Assembly: GCA_011799875.1 (NCBI GenBank)
Contig: CM022298.1
Coordinates: 257,603,757 to 257,667,756 of the forward strand
Direction of reading: 5' to 3'
Source of the DNA: Thinopyrum elongatum
Taxonomy: Eukaryota > Streptophyta > Magnoliopsida > Poales > Poaceae
DNA: 64,000 bases
This document shows positions 1 to 11,584 of the stretch, in pieces (within the stretch, counting starts at the first letter, position 1; each line of letters opens with the position of its first letter). The notes beneath the pieces are model-generated. The model was not told the origin of the DNA and did no database searches. It saw only the letters and a program-made list of their open reading frames with translations. The translations under genes and the position numbers were made by a program.

Positions 1-276
1 AAAAGCGCTATAGCTAACTTAGCTATAGCGCTGGCTGCCAAAACGCGCTACTGCTATAAGCAGTAGCTATTTATTTTCCTTTTTCTTTTCTTTTTTCCTT
101 TTCCTTTTCCTTTTCTTATTTACTTTTCTTTTTCCTTTCTCCTTAATTTAAGGAAATTATCTATAGCGAGGGTACAAGGAACGCGCTACTGCTACATTAG
201 CTATAGCGCTTGTTCTGAAAGCTCGCTACTGCTATTCCTTTCTCCTTTATTTTTCTTTTTCTTTTATTTTCCTTCA

Positions 277-3200
277 CACTACAACAGGAACCCCCCTTCA
301 GCAACGCATCAATGCGTTGTCGTATGTTCATATATGCGTTGCTAAGGCCTACACCAACGGATTATTATGCGTTGTCGTTGGTGGCGTTGCTAGGGTCTAC
401 TACAACGTATATACATACGTTGCTAAACGCCATGTAGAAGCGTTGTAAGGTAGCAACATATAGAGTTAGAGTCTTACAACACTTCATATATGTTGGTGGC
501 TACCATCATTGCAATGACTAGAGGCTTCGGTACATAGCATGAATAATTGATGATATTTTATACATTGCCATCCACAATTATTAGTTCAATATATATAGTG
601 TATAGAAGGCATAGTGTAATAAACGGAAAGATCTCATATATTAAATCAACTATGTTGCATTACACTGAACACGATCCAAACATTACAAGATGTGAGCTAT
701 CTACTAGTAGCAAAATTGTCGACCTTAAAATCAACTATAATGTTTGAAACATTGTCCTAAAAATGACACTCTAATTATCCCCATTCTCTGCCTTGCAATC
801 AACATCTGAGCCATGCATCATCCATTTATCTCGGCAATCTACAAAAACAAATAATGATATGAGTAATTTACGATAGAGAAAATCAGGTTAATAGAGCACA
901 AAAATGTAGAGGAGCAACATACAAATGTTGAAGGCCATCACATTAGTAACGTTGTAGGCGGAAAAGTGGGGCAATATCCTACATATTACACACTTTTGAT
1001 CCTTGTTTTCTTATGAAGAAATCTGCTACATGTCAATTGAGTTCAAGTAAACCTTGAAGCAAACATACAATGTAAGATATGAGGTACTTCCTTTGAAAAA
1101 AAACATGTGCTGACATACCACACAACCTTCATTTTCATAGAAAGATCTGCAGTTCTCCTGAACAAATAGATGCAAGGTTTCAAAAAATTTAAAATACTTT
1201 ATGCTCAAAGAAACAATATAAGCATCAACTTAGAAAGGAACAATATAAGAATCAAGTTAAAAAGGAACAATAAAAGCATCAAGTACAATATACTATATAC
1301 AGTTATACAAATGGATGTCATGTGTCTGGTGCAATTCTGTCATGAATATCTGATTATGATTTGTGAGTTACGTGAAGGTCACATCTTAAGTGGATTTTTA
1401 GTTAACTTCTTCTGAGTGCTCCTTCCTCATTATTTTTGCTCCCTTAATCTCTTCCTTCCTACTGAATGGTTAGATTTTAGTACAACAGTAGCAAGGCAAA
1501 GTTTAGTACAACAATGCAAAAATTTAGTAATAAGATAATTTAGCAAAACAAGGTAAATTTCAGAACACAAGTAATAGAGTAAACTTTAGAACAGGAAGTT
1601 ACTATGTTGACAAAATAGGATACTAGTGTCTCCAACCTATAGGACCCTTAGTAACTCCGTACTTAATTGTACATATCAGTTTAGTACAATATTTACATTA
1701 GCATAGAATCTACAAGGACTGTCATAAGATATCAGACATAGCATTGCATCAAAATAGCATAAGTAGTAATGTAGATTGAGAAGAAAATTACAAACTTCTT
1801 TGCTCAAATATCATCAACACGTGATTTTCTAGAAGATATCTGAGACAATTGATGTTTCTACATAAGCGCACACATAAAAAGAAATTAATATTTGAGAGAA
1901 AGCTAGAAGAACCTACACAGACTTTTCAACATCCCAGCTGCAGACATCACATGACTGTTCACCTTGGCATCCATCTTTTGTTTTTTAGATTGGGCAATCT
2001 CTCCGGAATCTATAAACCAAAGCCGGGTTGTGGCATCATCTTCAGTTCATCAAAGATGTTTTGCAATCAAAATGGCCCAGTATCGTTTACTATGCAAAGT
2101 AGGGTGCATTACCTTGAGCATATTGATGTTTACTCAACTCCTAATCTGAGAAAGTGACCGACAAAGAACCTGTGAAAAAAAAATATTTCATGGTCTTGAG
2201 AAGAATCGGATGTTAATTGAAGGAAGTTGAGAGCCAACAACATGTAGAATACCACAAGTTCTGAACTTCTGATTGAGTAATTGGACAAGGAGAAATCTTA
2301 CAGGGTTATGACTCGAGCACTGAAGTTCTTACTAAAACAAGTCAAGAAACAAAAAAATGTGTTAAAGTCATAGTATACAATAATTCCTACATCCAGTAAC
2401 TTCACCATCTTAAATCCTATGGGAACGAAGAACCTTACAATGTAATAACAAAAAGAATGAAAATACCATAGTTTTCTCTCATGGAGTTGGCACTGATCGA
2501 GGGCGGGTTGGGCTGGTCGGCAGCTCCACAACATGTGGGCATGACGAGAAAAGCTACAATGTTGCTCGTCATCGCTGGTTAATTCTGCAGTGCTGCCTCC
2601 ACACCATTCTTCAAGAACTGCAATGAAAATATCAAACAAAAACTTGACGCTGAATTCAGCAGGCGGATTTACAGTTGAAACTGAGTCAGTGATTAGTAAA
2701 ATAAGGGAGACAATGTTTTGGTAACTCACAACCATCCTGTAGCCTTGATGTTCATCAACACAATGCAATCCAACAAACACACACACACACACACACCTGT
2801 TGGCCTCAGTTTTAGAACCTGCAAGGGAAAATGAAATTAAGGATTATATATATAGTCAAGAGGAATATTAGGATGGGCATCTGAGACTTATTCTTATGGT
2901 ATTACACAATGTGTGACAGGGAAATTGTTAAGGATTCATCCACACACATAGCAGCAAGAAAGAACTACTGAGAAAAAAAGGACGCATGCATTCTTCCGGA
3001 ATTAACACATACGGACAAGTGGTGAATCACTCAATAATACATCACATTAGATTAACCCAACTAGAAATGACTGGCTTGCATGTGCAGAACTAGATAGCAC
3101 ACTGAGATATGCAAGCACGAAGCTGAAATACTTTAGCCTCCAGCAAGGTCACTAACCGTGGTGGGGTATTATCCAGTCGTCAAGTACGACACCACGACGG

Positions 3201-3836
3201 CTAACGCTCGGTAGCGTAGATCATAGTCATGATTTCCAGCAAAGAATCGACCATGGCACGAAGGCCATGTCACCACAAAGCACCAGAGGGCACGAGTAGA
3301 GGAGCGAAGTGCCTTACTAAGCTGTCGATGTTGAAGGCAAGGTAGCCAAGGCACTGAGGCGGAGCAGCACTATCGAGCCCAAGCCGGTAGCGGTGAATAT
3401 GGAGACGCGGGGTAGAGGACTACACAGGAGTCGCACCAGCGACCCATGGCGGCTAGGGTTCCTGCAGCGGCATGTGCAGGACCACGGAGGTTGTCGCGTT
3501 GGCGGAGGATCGTAGGAGAGGACTGAGGGGCAGCCGGGATGGCGAGATAAATCGCAGGAGAGCGCCGAAGCTTGTCAGAATCGGTGGTACCACGGGGCGT
3601 CATCGTCATGGAGCTCGGGTGAGAGGGGAACCAGGGGAGGGGAGGACAGAGATTGCGCATAGGAAAAATTGGGTGGAGGTGCGGGTACAGGGAGGTTAGA
3701 TTTTTCTAGGGAGAGGAGGTTAGCCCTAACTAGGGGAGGTGGGATAAGCACGGGAGGTGGGAGGTTGAAACAAACAACACATATTTTCATATCGTTGGTA
3801 GATATACATTGGTATAGGCAGGTTCTTGTTGTAGTG
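277..3836. mobile_element. Inner non-autonomous CACTA transposon, complete
   Basis: The left end is CACTACAACAGGAACC at 277 and the right end is GGTTCTTGTTGTAGTG ending at 3836, giving a near-perfect 16 bp terminal inverted repeat. The 3 bp TCA occurs immediately outside both ends (274-276 and 3837-3839), the target duplication expected of CACTA elements. Subterminal copies of a GCGTTG motif follow the left end. At 3,560 bp, with no recognisable transposase, it is non-autonomous. Short ORFs inside it (for example 1849-2157 plus and 2298-2792 minus) resemble nothing I know and are treated as chance. Confidence 0.9.
3170..3720 (-). other. GC-rich, possibly gene-derived block inside the inner CACTA
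   Basis: This block is clearly richer in GC than the AT-rich remainder of the inner CACTA. It is open on the minus strand in more than one frame (3370-3660, 3575-3790) and in part on the plus strand. CACTA elements often capture host exon pieces, and this could be a captured first exon or the element's own promoter and leader. I recognise no domain, and the open frames may only reflect base composition. Confidence 0.25.
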
Positions 3837-4191
3837 TCACATTTTCTGTTTTCCTTTCCCCTTTTTCTATTTCTTTCATTTTCATTTACTTTTCTATATG
3901 TTTTTCATTTTATTTTATTTTCATTAGCAGTAGCGCTTTTCCATGAAAATGCGCTGCTACAACCAACTTAGCAGCAGCACATTTTACATAAGCTCGCTAC
4001 TACTATTCCTAGCCTGCCGAGGACAGTGTGGGAATTATAGTAGTAGCGCTTCTTCCTGCAGACGCGCTACTGCTATAACCTTAGCTGTAGCACGTTTTGT
4101 GACCAGGCACTACCGGTAAATAGCAGTAGCACTTTTTTTTGACCAGTGCTACTGGTAAGCTTCTGTGTATAAGGTTTTCCCTAGTAGTGAA

Positions 4192-6179
4192 AGGGCCCTT
4201 TGCAGCAACCCATGTGGTTTTGGGGTACTGCTCAGGCTTCCAGTAAGAACCATCAGTGTTCATTTTCCTCTCGAAACTAACACCCTCTTTCCTAGGGTTT
4301 CGGTTCAGAATCTATTTCTTTAGCACATCACATAGGGTCTGATGCCCTTTGAGGCTTTTGTATATGCCTGTTTCAAACAATGTCTTCAACCTGGCATTCT
4401 CATCAGCAATAGTAGTGGTATCCTCTGAAGAGGGGTTAGTTACCACATCAACAGTTGAAGATATTGCAACTTTGGAAGCAGTAGAACATTCAGCAACAGA
4501 GACAACATTGTCACGCTCAAGGCATTTTAAACAAGGTGGCACAAAATCTTCTTGAGTGGAACTGATCTATTGAGCGAGTAGTGAATCATTTTCTTTTTGA
4601 AGATCCTCATGAGACGCTCTCAGTTTCTCTAGATATCGCTTCTTTTGAAGATAATCATATGAAAGCTTCTCATGAATGGCTGACAGGGTTTCATGATGAC
4701 TTTCAAGTTCCTCGTACTTAATGCAAAGATTTTTTATGTCTTCGATTAAGGACTGGGTTTGATTCATTTCCTTGTCCAACAGGTCATCGCTTTTGTCTAG
4801 CAATTTTTGAATCTTTTCCATGGCTGTTTGTTGTTCAGTGGCAATTTTAGCAAGTTTTATAAATGGGTTCGATCACATTGAGAGTCATCTTCACTAGAGG
4901 TCTAAAAGTAAGCATCGCGTGAGTTTACCTTAGCACCTCTTTCCATGAAGCAGTAGTTGGGAGTAGAATCGTCATCATCATTGGCTTCAGCATTGGTACC
5001 GTGACCATTGTCTTCCATGGTTAAGATGGACTTGGCGACGAATGCCAAAGCTAGAGCCAAGCTTGCCACGCCTGAATCAGACTCCTCCTCAGACTCCACC
5101 TCTGGCTCCTCAGAAGCAGACTCCTTCTCTGAATCCATCTCCTTGCCAATGAACACACGAGCCTTGCTAGATGAGTTCTTCTTGTAGGATGAGGACTTTG
5201 AAGAAGACTTTGAGGATTTCTTCTTCTTCTTGTTGTCAGAGTCATATTCCTTGCTCTTCTTCTTTTTCTTTGCTTCCTTGTCCCATTGAGGACATTCAGA
5301 TATATAGTGGCCTAGCTTCTTGCATTTGTGGCATGTTCTCTTCTTGTAGTCACGAGAGGAAGCCTCATCATTCTAGGTGCTGGATCTTGAAGACTTTCCG
5401 AAGCGATTCTTCTTGGAGAACTTTTGGAACTTTCTCACAAGCATTGCTAGCTTTTTGCCAATGTCTTCGAGATCATTAGAAATGCAGTCAGATTCTTCAG
5501 ATGGGGATTCAGCCTTTGCCTTCAAGGCACGAGATCGGCCATAGTTGAGACCATAGATATCTCTCTTCTCAGATAGCTGGAATTCATGTGTGTTCAGCCT
5601 CTCAAGTATGTCAGACGGATCGAGATCTTTGAAGTCAGGGCATTCTTGGATCATCAATGCTAGAGTGTCAAATGAGCTGTCAAGTGATCTCAGTAGCTTC
5701 TTCGCGACTTCATGCTTGGTGATTTCAGTGGCGCCAAGAGCACGAAGCTCATTTGTGATATCAGTGAGGCAGTCGAAAGTGAGCTGGACATTCTCGTTGT
5801 CATTCCTCTTGAATCAGTGGAAGAGATTGCGAAGCACATCGATTGTTGAGTCTCTTTGAGTTGAGATGCCTTCTTTGACCTTGGACAGCTAGTCCCAGAC
5901 TAGCTTCGTAGATTCCAGAGCACTCACACGGCCATACTGCCCTTTGGTTAGATGACCACAGATGATGTTCTTGGCGGTTGAGTCCAGTTGCGCAAACCTC
6001 TTGACATCAGCAGCGGTGATGCCTTCACCGACTTTGGGAACACCAGTCTTGACGACATACCAGAGTTCGTTGTCAATGGCTTCAAGATGCATGCGCATCT
6101 TATTCTTCCAGTAGGGGTAATCAGTGCCATCGAAGACGGGGCAAGCAGCGGAGACTTCGATTATCCCTGCAGTCAACAT
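4192..6179 (-). pseudogene. Copia gag polyprotein, degenerate
   Basis: Retrotransposon capsid protein, which would package the element RNA. From the ATG at 6179 the N-terminus shows the typical plant Copia gag opening with FDGTDYPYWKNKM, followed by the UBN2-like helical region (about 5890-5370). A zinc knuckle with CHKCKKLGHYISEC (CX2CX4HX4C) sits around 5290-5335, followed by Lys/Ser-rich and acidic Glu/Ser-rich stretches (about 5280-5030). A coiled-coil region lies at 4820-4570. In-frame stops occur near 5889, 5373 and 4902, and the frame changes near 4860, so the gene is dead. The C-terminal reading stops at the CACTA boundary. Confidence 0.8.
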
Positions 6180-6230
6180 AGCTAATACTCCAGGTGGTTA
6201 AACAGAATCACACAGAACAAGGGAGCACCT

Positions 6231-6243
6231 TGCTCTAATACCA
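6231..6243 (-). other. Primer-binding site (initiator Met tRNA type)
   Basis: The minus strand reads TGGTATTAGAGCA, one transition from the usual plant Copia PBS TGGTATCAGAGC. It lies 2 bases from the LTR edge, which fixes both the LTR boundary and the minus-strand orientation. Confidence 0.85.
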
Positions 6244-6245
6244 AT

Positions 6246-7591
6246 TGAAAGTGCTAGTTATCGACTAGAGGGGGTGAATAGGCGATTTTTATGAAAGTCT
6301 TTCAAGAAAAGCAATGTCTTCAAAGACAGACAACCAAATACAACCAACACAGTATGCAGCGGAAGATAAACTACACTAGACAGACTATAGTTAAGGGAAC
6401 ATTGCAAGGTAAGCACAAAGACAAATAGCTGCTAGGTAGATAGGATCATAATAGGAAGACGATGTGAAGCCAAATAAGCAATTAGGGAGAATATCTTCAC
6501 ACAGTGAAGTCAAACAGGGCATGCAAGAAATGACTTCACGAAGCTAAACAGAATGTAAAGGAGAAAGGATAGAACCAGTAGCTTGATGAAGACAAGGATT
6601 TGGTAGACCGGTTCCAGTTGCTGTGACAATTGTACATCTGCTTAGGGAGGCTGAGATTGAACTCAAAAGACCGCATCTTCACCTTATTCCCCTTGAGCTA
6701 AGGACACTTAGTCCTCGCCCAATCACTGTGGTAAGTCTTCAAGGTAGAATTCCAAACCTTCACAGACTTCGTTCACCGGCGATCACAATGATTCTTGGAT
6801 CCTCAGAACGCGACGCCTAACTGACTGGAAGATACACAGTCTTCAAGTGTAATAAGTCTTCAGATCACGCGGACAGAAAGACTTCAGTGATGCCAAACAC
6901 TCTTTGGGTTGTGGGTGTTTTGGGCTTTGTCCTCGCAAGGTTTCTCTCTCAAAGGCTTCGGAGGTGGGTTGCTCTCAAACGACAAAAGCCATGCACTAAC
7001 TCTGAGCAACCACCGATTTATGGTGGAGGGGTGTGCTATTTATAGCCAGGAGGCAGCCCGACATGCTTTGTTCAAAATGACCCTAGGTCACTAAGGAACC
7101 GACACATGTCCAATGGTTAGATTTCAAACAAACGCGGCAGCATGACTTGGGCTACAGGCAAAGCTGACTCATCCAACTCTAGATAAGATTTACTCTCATA
7201 GTCTTGACTCAAAGACATAGGATTTGGGTTGAGCATCACATCAATTTTCTGACTCTGTTCACTTGGACCCCACTTAACAGTTCTATGGTTCCTATGACTC
7301 AAGAAAGAAGAAAATGAAACTACAAAAGAAAATATGTCTTCGCACTCCATTGTCTTCAAGTGAATGGCTTCACACGTCATTATCTTAGACGTGAATGTCT
7401 TCACGAACCACCATTCTCTTCAATGTCTTCATACATTTTTAGGGGTCATCTCCGGTAGGTAAACCGAATCAATGAGGGACTTCTACCTGTGTTATCCTGC
7501 AATTCTCACAAACACATTAGTCCCTCAACCACGTTTGTCATCAATACTCCAAAACCAACTAGGGGTGGCACTAGATGCACTTACACTTTCA
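6246..7591 (-). repeat. 5' LTR of the Copia element (1,346 bp)
   Basis: Minus-strand TG start at 7591 and CA end at 6246, with short imperfect inverted ends (TGAAAGTG and CACTTTCA). It is followed directly by the Met-tRNA type primer-binding site. The second LTR is outside the window, so LTR divergence and the target duplication could not be checked. Confidence 0.85.
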
Positions 7592-7710
7592 CTTAATTCC
7601 GTCAACTGTTGTGCCTCCCATGACCTTCGCCTCCCTCGCGCGGTCGCGCCCTTTGAGACTTTGGACGGCTATAAATGAGCAATTTTTTTGCCTACTCCGC
7701 ATGCATAATA

Positions 7711-7922
7711 CTCCCTCTAGTCCTTTTTACTCCGTGTAAGATTTGTGTCAAGTCAAAGTTTGACCAAATTTATACTAAAAATATCAATATCTACAATACC
7801 AAATATATATTTTATGAAACTAAATTTCATTATGAATATAAAAATATTGATTTGACCTTGTGAATGTTGATATATTTTTCTATAAGTTTGGTCAAATAGA
7901 GGTACTTTGGCTTCAGACAAAA
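7711..7922. mobile_element. Stowaway-like MITE, right end missing
   Basis: It starts CTCCCTCTAGTCC directly after a TA dinucleotide at 7709-7710, as in Stowaway/Mariner MITEs, and is AT-rich with the AGTTTGACCAAATT type interior. The expected mirror-image end is not intact: the similarity fades near GCTTCAGACAAAAC. A further fragment with TTCCTCCGTCC follows at 7946. Confidence 0.6.
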
Positions 7923-8163
7923 CTTATATGCACTATGCAAACTAGTTCCTCCGTCCAGGTGCGTTATGATATTGTCATGTCATATATAGTCATCACAACA
8001 AGGTTAGAGTACTACTACCTCCCTTCTTGTTTAAAGGGCTCGATTCAAAAATCTCACGTACTCTTTACGAAGATAGAGGCGATGGAATAGTTTTTGTTGT
8101 CTGCAAAAGTACTCAATTAATGCTCTTGTTCTTCACAAATCTCCAAATCTTTTCCTCTCCATC

Positions 8164-8262
8164 ATGTGTGAAAACAATCTGCATGCTTGACTCTCCGTCT
8201 CCCTCCGGCAGTCCCACCACTCCTCCCCGTGTGAAAACAATCTGCATGCATGACTCTCCTCC
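8164..8262 (+). repeat. Direct repeat upstream of the orphan gene
   Basis: A block with GTGTGAAAACAATCTGCATG occurs twice about 63 bp apart, each followed by GACTCTCC. It lies about 300 bp upstream of the ATG at 8502 and could be a promoter duplication or a small minisatellite. No function can be read from it. Confidence 0.6.
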
Positions 8263-8501
8263 CCCCCCACGCTCGTCCAATCTGTTGTGACCAGCAATAT
8301 TTCCACCCCTCCCCTCCCCCGTAATTTACTCCAACAAAAACATGCCCACCTAGATGTTACGTTAATCACGCAACATATCTTACGTATGTGTGGCATTGCT
8401 TGCTATAAATACTGCGCCTCCCACGGCATTCAGAAGAACGCTCACGTTCATCACCTTTATGTCCTCCTCCTCCCTCTCAATTAAGGAACCATCGACCACC
8501 A

Positions 8502-9249
8502 TGGCATCGCCCCTCCCAAGCCCTAGGCGCCCCTCGCTGCCCCGCGCAGAGGGTCACATGTCACTGTTCTGTTCCTCGCCGCCACTAGTCGAGGAGGACA
8601 CATCGGCATTCTGTTCCTCACTGCCACCAGTGGAGGATGACGCGTCGGTGTTCCGCTCCTCGCCGTGATGCGTCGAGGTGGACGCATCGGCGTTCGCACT
8701 CTCGCCACCACGCGCATCGGAGGACACGTCGGCTCCCCGCTACAAGGAGAACTTCGGGCCACCCGCCGAGCCCCCCAGCTTGGAGGAGCTTTGGAAAGAA
8801 ATTGAGGTCGCCTTGTGGGAGGCTTTGCCTCCAGCAGAGTGCGCCAAAAGTGAGGTGGAGAAAAAGGCCGAGGAAGAGAAGCACGCCGCGAGGCATGCTG
8901 CCTGGCAGGCCTATGTCGCGTCTGAGAGAGTCAGGCAATTGGCTCTTTGGCAGAAGGCTCGTGCGAGGGCCTGTTGGTGGCGGAGGACGCCCGTGCCAAA
9001 GCCCTGAGTGCAGTCAAGCCCAAGCGCCTCATCTACGCTTGGCGGTACGTGGACCAGGTGCACACTTCCAGCAAGGAGGAGTACCAGACTAGTGAGATTG
9101 CGCTCGCCCGCCGGCAAGCCGCCAATCAGCACCTCACGAGTTGTGAGGCCGAGGAAGAGTCGTTGTGTCGCCGGGCTGGGAAACGGCCGCGCACCAGGGC
9201 GCTCGTGGCGCGCCGCAAGCGCTCCATCCAGCGTCGTCGCTTTTATTAG
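8502..9249 (+). pseudogene. Broken orphan gene with 14-residue repeats and a charged helical region
   Basis: The ATG at 8502 sits in CCACCATGG context. The reading frame starts with a Pro/Ser-rich segment, then four 14-codon repeats (8561-8728), then a Glu/Lys/Ala-rich region (about 8740-8960) likely to be helical. The frame carries a TGA at 8666-8668 in the third repeat. Near 8950-8970 the coherent reading moves to another frame, which continues through Arg/Ala-rich sequence to a TAG at 9247-9249. I recognise no domain. The charged coil resembles in style the product at 56471-56866. It is either a pseudogene or two ORFs; loss of a longer orphan protein is the simplest reading. Confidence 0.5.
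8561..8728 (+). repeat. 42 bp coding minisatellite, 4 units
   Basis: Units at 8561-8602, 8603-8644, 8645-8686 and 8687-8728 each encode 14 residues of the pattern S-x-F-x-S-S-P-P-x-V-E-E-D-x. The period is a multiple of three. In unit 3 the codon that is CCA in units 1, 2 and 4 reads TGA, which breaks the frame. Confidence 0.8.
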
Positions 9250-10026
9250 GAATAATTTAGTGTCGTAAGGCGATCTCATTAGTTTTGGGACAGAAATGAT
9301 AAATCCCAAACATTTGGGAATTATTGGCATCGTTAATTAAATATGTAAAAGGAAAAGTTTGGAAACCTTGTGTATTCGTACGCATTTGTAACTACGTGCA
9401 TATAGCACAAACTTAACTATATATCGCAGTACACGTCTCTCTCTATATATGCTTGTAGACTGTACTACTACTATTATGTATACACACACGTGCAAATGCA
9501 CATTTTAACATTACGATGCGGTTTTTCGTAAAAGTAGAAAAACAACACTAGTCAAGCTTGTGAAATGATTCAATGCAAAAGAAATGGAAAAATGCTCGTT
9601 TGATTGTTTACTTTAGCTTCCTTCTCTCTGTGGTTATTTCTCTATCGTACTTTGTATGGAGTATCTCACTGGTCGGGAAGGCATGCAAATTCCCAAATCG
9701 CTTTGTACACCCTATATCGATTTTTTTTGCCTAACAAGTTGTGCCGTGCAATTGGAATTCCAACTTGAGTACTACTACTAGGAGTACTAGGAGTAGTAGC
9801 TAGGGATACTAGGAGTAGTAGCTAGGGATCGAGTGTGCGAGATGAACCTGACAAAGTAAATGCAAAGAGATGAAATGCAAAAAAGACAAAGGGATGTGAT
9901 GGTTGCTTGTCCGTTTATTTTACCAGGCCACTTATTACTAGGAGTGGTGGGTTTTTGTGATATGACGGCTTTACTGCTGCGCCACGAGCATGGTGAGACT
10001 CCCGTGCAGCGCCACCCTCTACACTA
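9250..10026. other. Non-coding flank of the orphan gene
   Basis: AT-rich DNA after the stop at 9249, without convincing ORFs. It contains a short tandem repeat at 9773-9828. The first few hundred bases may be a 3' UTR of the former gene. I see no RNA gene or transposon end. Confidence 0.4.
9773..9828 (+). repeat. Short tandem repeat
   Basis: A unit of about 22 bp with ACTAGGAGTAGTAGCTAGGG occurs twice in succession, preceded by a partial unit rich in ACTACTACT. It is a simple minisatellite in non-coding DNA. Confidence 0.75.
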
Positions 10027-10195
10027 GTACTACCTCCGTCGTGGTTTATTAGTCCCCCATGTAATTTGACTGAAGATTTAACTGACAAAATGTTAGTGCA
10101 TGTCAACAAAAACTATATCGTTGGATTCGTATTTGAACATAGTTTTCAATGATATAATTTTTGGTGACATGGATGAGCATTTATCGTACTATATA
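10027..10195. mobile_element. Stowaway-like MITE fragment
   Basis: It starts CCTCCGTCGTGGTTTATTAG and contains CAAAATGTTAGTGCATGTCA and TATAATTTTTGGT. The same arrangement is seen in the copy at 62191-62412, so this is a repeated family member. The right end is degenerate. Confidence 0.55.
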
Positions 10196-10830
10196 TAATG
10201 TTAGTTAGATTTATGTCGGTGCCCGTGCGTTGCACGGAATAGTGAAATGCATTGATCGGGGAGTTGTTTATTTTGACAAAGTATGTGGGGGTCATCTCAT
10301 GTGTAATGAGTATCGATAGGTTTCTTCGGATATTATTTCTTCTCTAGAGCTCACAAGCATCTGGGTGAATAGTAAATGTAGGCTAAATAAATAAAAAAGT
10401 ATCTTTTGCAAACAAAAGCGTTCAACTGTTCAACCTGCATCCAAAACTTTTGAAGAAATAACACGTATTGTGCTTTGCAAGAAATGATCTTTAAGAATTA
10501 TTTTTTGAGTATCGATTTTGTTTATTTTTTCTAGACCACCATGAATGTAAATCAGGAAGACTTGGAAGGGGGCAGAGGAGATGCAAGAAATGGTTCATCA
10601 TAAGTCTTTCACCATTACTGTAGTAAAAGTTCACAATTAATCTCATAAATGGCAAGCGAGAACTCTAATGGAGCAAAAGCATACATGGAAGATTCTAGAC
10701 TAAACCATAAATGGATACACTTTTATTCAAGCGTGATACTCTAATAGAGCAAGATCATGCATGGAAGGTTCTATACTATATAAATAAGAAGTGTCCACAT
10801 GCTTAGGTAGCAGCTTACATTGAGCGAAGA
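10196..10830. other. Intergenic DNA with a Helitron-like hairpin
   Basis: No gene is visible. At 10213-10231 the sequence GCCCGTGCGTTGCACGG can fold into a hairpin of the kind found near Helitron 3' ends (compare 12011-12025 and 54453-54465), here in the opposite orientation. No clean CTRR end follows, so I do not call an element. Confidence 0.4.
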
Positions 10831-11571
10831 CTAATGATGAACAGTTAACTTGGTAATGCATATGCCCAGGTGAACCTCCTTGGAGTCCCCGTGCATCATC
10901 TTGGGGTGAAAATGATACCAGGCCTCTTCCATGTCCACATTACCAGGAACAGAGCAGCTCGGCACAGTCCCATTCAGTGTGAGGGAGGCACCGAGGTCGC
11001 CCTTGTATGCCGGAAGGGCATTAACAGTGAGCACGCACCAGTACAGCAGCCTCGTGTCAGCGTCAGCGGTGTTGCCCCTAACGCACACTACAGAGATGGG
11101 GCGGCGGCCTGCGCGGGCCTTGCCGGTGCCCACGGCCAATAGGAAGATGATGTCGTCGTCCTCCGCGACTAGCAGGCGGCGGTGATCCTCCAGTGACTCC
11201 GGCACGGCGAATGGATAGCACATCTCGTACTTGATGTTCACCGCGGGCCAGTAGTGATTGCCGGATGGTGCCATGAGGTGATGCACGAGGCTCGCCGGTG
11301 AGCCCTCAAAGAGTGGCGTGCACTCATAGCAGCAGCAGGGCGCGTGCGCGCATCTGGAACTATGCTCCGCCAGCGAGTGCTGGTCGACGTACCTCTTGTA
11401 GCCGAAACTCCTATAGACGTAGGGCACCTTGCTGGCATCGACCAGGCCGTCCATGAAATGGGAGTGGTTGTAGGGGATGTTGCGCTCGCCGCATGGAGCG
11501 CAGGAGTAGCACACCAAGCGGTAGATGGTGTACTTACTAGTACTCCCTCCGTTTCTTTTGCCAGTCTCTAC
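10831..11571 (-). pseudogene. SINA-like (SIAH-type zinc finger) protein, 5'-truncated
   Basis: The minus-strand reading has no ATG: it is open from about 11571, in Stowaway/Helitron-derived sequence, to a TAG at 10831. The product resembles plant SINA-like E3 ubiquitin ligases. A SIAH-type zinc finger region contains HSSRCAHAPCCCYECTPLF and a following His-rich LVHHL, then a beta-rich substrate-binding domain ends in HLGICITKL. The N-terminal RING finger, which would bind the E2 enzyme, is reduced to a few Cys residues, and the first zinc-finger Cys seems replaced (YRSFGY). Without start or RING it is most likely a pseudogene. The family call rests on motif order only. Confidence 0.6.
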
Positions 11572-11584
11572 TCTCTACTCTCTA

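Larger units (their letters stand above)
1..4189. mobile_element. Outer CACTA transposon, right part (interrupted at 277-3836)
   Basis: The right terminus reads ...CCCTAGTAGTG, the reverse complement of a CACTACTAGGG terminal inverted repeat, ending at 4189. Bases 1-276 and 3840-4189 carry many copies of a short subterminal motif around GCGCTACTGCTAT in both orientations, as is usual for CACTA subterminal regions, plus pyrimidine-rich stretches (about 61-150 and 3841-3930). The left end lies before base 1. It is inserted in the gag region of the Copia element at 4190-7591. No transposase is visible in the part present. The split halves are rejoined by removing the inner element at 277-3836. 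Confidence 0.8.
4190..7591 (-). mobile_element. Copia-type LTR retrotransposon, 5' part (LTR, PBS, gag)
   Basis: On the minus strand the order is LTR (7591-6246), primer-binding site, then gag, which stops at the CACTA insertion at 4189. The LTR runs from TGAAAGTGTAAGTGC to CTAGCACTTTCA on the minus strand, with TG...CA ends. Gag shows a UBN2-like domain and a zinc knuckle. Protease, integrase, RT and 3' LTR should lie to the left of the window, beyond the CACTA. I did not assign a family name. Confidence 0.85.

Noticed and set aside
2298..2792. 164-codon minus-strand ORF in the inner CACTA
   Set aside because: No domain, AT-rich codons and a CACACA run at its start; likely chance.
10205..10231. 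Reverse-oriented Helitron 3' end
   Set aside because: The hairpin is there, but no CTRR at the right distance followed by T and no matching TC start; kept only as a hairpin note.
10870..11185. Plus-strand ORFs opposite the SINA-like sequence
   Set aside because: Shadow frames of a GC-rich coding region; no motif, while the minus strand shows the SIAH-type pattern.
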